From: JBECKR01 sp040235415
GTDB lineage: Bacteria; Acidobacteriota; Polarisedimenticolia; Polarisedimenticolales; Polarisedimenticolaceae
NCBI GenBank assembly: GCA_040235415.1
Contig: JBECKR010000041.1
Location: forward strand, 1-8,822
Length of the DNA: 8,822 nucleotides
Reading direction: 5' to 3'
Positions 6,761-8,822 of the stretch are shown here, one piece after another. The translations under genes were made by a program, and so were the position numbers. The notes under the pieces are model-generated. The model did no database searches. It was given only the letters and a program-made list of their open reading frames with translations, and had not been told where the DNA came from. Position 1 is the stretch's first letter; each line of letters starts with the position of its first letter.

Positions 6761-6783
6761 AAACGGTGCCTGACAACGATTTC
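6759..6783. repeat. Degenerate copy of the GGTGTC-N-GACACC palindrome
   Basis: This 25-base stretch matches the perfect palindrome at 4884-4908 in 21 positions and in the same orientation, including the five leading A bases and CTGACA. Four substitutions have destroyed the dyad symmetry, so it can no longer form the hairpin or serve as a symmetric operator. It begins inside the TAA stop codon (6758-6760) of the cyclase gene. Confidence 0.75.
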
Positions 6784-6799
6784 GCGGCGGTGGTACCAT
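6770..6799 (+). promoter_or_regulatory. Possible purF promoter, -35 inside the degenerate repeat
   Basis: CTGACA (6770-6775, five of six) is followed after 18 bases by TACCAT (6794-6799, four of six) with TGG just before it, resembling an extended -10. Transcription would start near 6806, about 22 bases before the purF ATG. The match is moderate. Read-through from the cyclase gene is an alternative, since no terminator is visible in the 67-base gap. Confidence 0.4.
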
Positions 6800-6827
6800 C
6801 TCCTTTTGGTCGATGGGAGAACTCGCC

Positions 6828-8282
6828 ATGTGCGGCTTCATCGGCGTCGTGGGATCGGAATCGGCCGTTCACGAGATCTACGACGGCCTGATCGCGATCC
6901 AGCACCGCGGCCAGGACGCGGCCGGCATCATCACCTACGACGGTCGTTTTCACGTCAAAAAGGGCGAGGGGCTCGTCCGGGACATCTTCTCGGCGGCGAA
7001 CTTCGAGCGCCTGCGGGGCGACCTCGGGGTCGGGCACGTGCGCTACCCGACCGTCGGATCCGGCGGCGGCGAGGACGCCCAGCCGTTTACGGTGAACTAC
7101 CCGTACGGCATCGTCATGGCGCACAACGGCAACGTCGCGAACTACGACGAGCTCCGCGACGAGCTCGCGAGAGGCTCGCTCCGGCACCTGTACTCCGGCT
7201 GCGACGTCGAGATCGTCCTCAACGTCTTCGCGAACGCGCTCGCGCGCGAGAACGGCCACGGGTTCCGGCTCGATGCCTACCACGCCGCCGTCCGCGAGGT
7301 CCACCGCACCGTCAAGGGCGCCTACAGCGTCGTCGGGTACGTCGCCGGACACGGGTTGTTCGCGTTCCGCGATCCGTTCGGCATCAAGCCGATCGCCGTC
7401 GGGCGGCGCTGCACCGCGTCGGGCGGTTGGGCCCACGCGGTCGCGTCGGAGAGCGTCGTGCTGGCGACTCTCGGCTACGAGCTGCTGCCGTACGGCGAGG
7501 CGGGGGAGGCTCTGTTCGTCGGCCTCGACGGTTCCGTCCACCGCGAGCAGGTCGGCCGGCCGCAACCCCACCCCTGCGTGTTCGAGTTCGTGTACTTCGC
7601 CCGCCCCGACAGCTACCTCGAGGGAACGTCGGTCTACGGCGCCCGGCTGAAGATGGGGGAGCGCCTGGCGCGCACGTTCCGCGACCGCGGCCTCCACGCC
7701 GACGTCATCATTCCCGTTCCGGACTCGGCCCGCACCGCGGCGCTCGCGATGGCCGATCGGCTCGGCATCCCGTTCCGCGAGGCGCTCGTGAAGAACCGGT
7801 ACGTCGGCCGGACGTTCATCATGCCGTCGGACGGCGAGCGGCAGCGCTCCGTCCGCCACAAGCTCAACACGATCGACGAGGAGTTCCGCGGCAAGGACGT
7901 CCTTCTCGTCGACGACTCGATCGTCCGCGGCAACACCAGCCGCAAGCTCGTGCAGCTGGCGCGATCCGCCGGGGCGCACCGCGTGCTGTTCGCATCCACC
8001 GCGCCGCCCCTGGTCCACCCGTGCGTGTACGGCATCGACATGAGCACGCGCCGCGAGTTCGTCGCCCGCGCCCGCAGCGACGAGGAGGTCGCCGCGAAGA
8101 TCGGCGCCGACGCCGTGATCTACCAGTCGCTCGACGATCTGCTCGCGGCGGTGCGCGAGACCCAGCCGGGTCGAATCGACCGCATGTGCACCGCGTGCTT
8201 CTCGGGGGACTACCCGACGGGGGACATCACGGAGTCGATGCTGCTGCAGATCGAGTCCGAGCGCACCGCCGTCGGGAAGTGA
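6828..8282 (+). CDS. purF: Amidophosphoribosyltransferase (glutamine PRPP amidotransferase)
   Basis: This 484-residue cytoplasmic enzyme catalyses the first committed step of purine synthesis, PRPP plus glutamine to phosphoribosylamine. The N-terminal Ntn glutaminase begins MCGFIGVVGS, so Cys2 becomes the nucleophile after Met removal and there is no propeptide. QHRGQDAAGI (25-34), GHVRYPT (69-75), AHNGN (98-102) and Asp126 follow the class II amidotransferase pattern. The C-terminal domain has KNRYVGRTFI (322-331) and the PRPP loop VLLVDDSIVRGNTS (358-371). Cys250, Cys399, Cys454 and Cys457 stand where Bacillus-type PurF binds a [4Fe-4S] cluster. The ATG at 6828 is chosen over one five codons earlier because Cys must be residue 2 and GGGAGA lies seven bases before it. 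The downstream glycosylase gene starts one base after the stop. Length is normal for the family. Confidence 0.96.
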   Translation: MCGFIGVVGSESAVHEIYDGLIAIQHRGQDAAGIITYDGRFHVKKGEGLVRDIFSAANFERLRGDLGVGHVRYPTVGSGGGEDAQPFTVNYPYGIVMAHNGNVANYDELRDELARGSLRHLYSGCDVEIVLNVFANALARENGHGFRLDAYHAAVREVHRTVKGAYSVVGYVAGHGLFAFRDPFGIKPIAVGRRCTASGGWAHAVASESVVLATLGYELLPYGEAGEALFVGLDGSVHREQVGRPQPHPCVFEFVYFARPDSYLEGTSVYGARLKMGERLARTFRDRGLHADVIIPVPDSARTAALAMADRLGIPFREALVKNRYVGRTFIMPSDGERQRSVRHKLNTIDEEFRGKDVLLVDDSIVRGNTSRKLVQLARSAGAHRVLFASTAPPLVHPCVYGIDMSTRREFVARARSDEEVAAKIGADAVIYQSLDDLLAAVRETQPGRIDRMCTACFSGDYPTGDITESMLLQIESERTAVGK

Positions 8283-8283
8283 G

Positions 8284-8822
8284 TTGCGCGCCGTTCTCGC
8301 GACGCCCCCCGGGTTCTCTTTCGTCCGGACCGTTCTGAGCCACGGCTGGTGCCGCCTGCCACCGTTCGAGGTCGCCGCGGACGCCCGAAGCCTCGGGACC
8401 GTCGTCCGGGCGGGGAGCGTCGCGCTGCCGATCTCGCTCCGGCCGGCGCAGGAGGGCGGCGTCGTGCTTGAGGCGGCCGGCCGTCACGACTCGACGACCC
8501 GCGGAGCCCTCGAGCGCGCGGCGAGGCGCATTCTGAACCTGGATCTCGATCTTTCCGAGTTTCACGCGGCCGCGGGCGACGACCCGCGGTTCGCCTGGAT
8601 CGCCCGCGAGGGAGCGGGACGACTCCTTCGCGGCGCGACGACGTTCGAGGACCTCCTCAAGCTCGTCCTGACGACGAACTGCTCCTGGGCGCTGACGACC
8701 CGGATGACCGCGGCGCTCGTCGATGTCTGCGGAGTGCGCGCGGCGGACGGCCGGCGGGCGTTCCCCGAGCCCGCCGCGGTCGCCGCCGTCGGACCGCGCG
8801 TGCTGCGCGAGCGGGTCCGAGC
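8284..8822 (+). CDS. DNA glycosylase, HhH-GPD superfamily (3-methyladenine/8-oxoguanine type), N-terminal part cut by window edge
   Basis: The frame is open from a TTG at 8284-8286 to the window end (179 complete codons). The N-terminus reads ATPPGFSFVRTVLSHGWCRLPPF (residues 6-28), typical of an AlkA/OGG-like glycosylase family with an N-terminal beta domain. It is followed by RILNLDLDLSEFH (82-94), DDPRFAWIA (99-107) and FEDLLKLVLTTNCSWALTTRM (121-141), the entry into the helical glycosylase domain. The helix-hairpin-helix and catalytic Asp expected further on lie outside the window, so activity cannot be judged. The protein would excise damaged bases from DNA. TTG is chosen because no ATG or GTG precedes the conserved start in frame and GGGAAG lies a few bases upstream; it begins one base after the purF stop, implying translational coupling. 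Family call is by pattern, substrate unknown. Confidence 0.75.
   Translation, partial: MRAVLATPPGFSFVRTVLSHGWCRLPPFEVAADARSLGTVVRAGSVALPISLRPAQEGGVVLEAAGRHDSTTRGALERAARRILNLDLDLSEFHAAAGDDPRFAWIAREGAGRLLRGATTFEDLLKLVLTTNCSWALTTRMTAALVDVCGVRAADGRRAFPEPAAVAAVGPRVLRERVR

Noticed and set aside
1657..6783. CRISPR array made of the repeated core
   Set aside because: Copies are either directly adjacent or kilobases apart, with no regular spacers and no cas genes.
4820..6841. 673-codon open frame on the minus strand opposite the cyclase gene
   Set aside because: Low-complexity Arg/Asp/Val composition and no motif; the plus strand encodes a full CHASE3-HAMP-GAF-GGEEF protein with a ribosome site.
6519..8018. 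Long minus-strand frame opposite purF
   Set aside because: Shadow frame; purF on the plus strand has all catalytic residues.

Overview
The window is high-GC (roughly 70% by eye), almost fully coding bacterial chromosome. It reads as ordinary core metabolism plus one signalling gene. Futalosine-type menaquinone genes, an adrenodoxin-reductase-type flavoprotein, a CHASE3-HAMP-GAF-GGEEF diguanylate cyclase and a PurF with four cluster cysteines suggest a high-GC, quinone-respiring, didermic lineage such as Acidobacteriota, Myxococcota or a relative. This placement is inference; no marker here fixes the phylum. I see no rRNA, tRNA, CRISPR array, insertion sequence or phage gene.

Layout, left to right. 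(1) The C-terminal part of a ferredoxin/adrenodoxin-NADP reductase runs rightward off the left edge. (2) Convergent to it is a leftward operon mqnE-mqnA-mqnC-HAD hydrolase (4786 down to 892). Its spacing is tight or overlapping and it starts from a near-consensus sigma-70-type promoter at 4819-4848. (3) Diverging from mqnE is a 599-residue membrane-bound diguanylate cyclase (4961-6760). (4) Next comes purF (6828-8282), and one base after its stop begins a DNA glycosylase of the HhH-GPD superfamily that is cut by the right edge.

Functionally, MqnA makes 3-enolpyruvylbenzoate from chorismate, MqnE joins it to SAM-derived adenosyl to give aminofutalosine, and MqnC later cyclises dehypoxanthine futalosine. 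The hypoxanthine/adenine-removing step and MqnD must be encoded elsewhere. PurF commits PRPP to purine synthesis. The cyclase would turn a periplasmic and/or GAF-sensed signal into c-di-GMP.

The most unusual feature is a small palindromic repeat with core GGTGTC-N-GACACC. Two copies sit back-to-back at the mqnC/HAD junction, where they encode the stop of one gene and the start of the next. A perfect 25-bp version lies in the mqnE/cyclase intergenic region, and a decayed version sits directly at the stop codon of the cyclase. The last two bracket the cyclase gene and each places a CTGACA (-35-like) hexamer upstream of the next rightward gene. This looks like a dispersed REP-like element or, less likely, an operator; genome-wide counting would decide.
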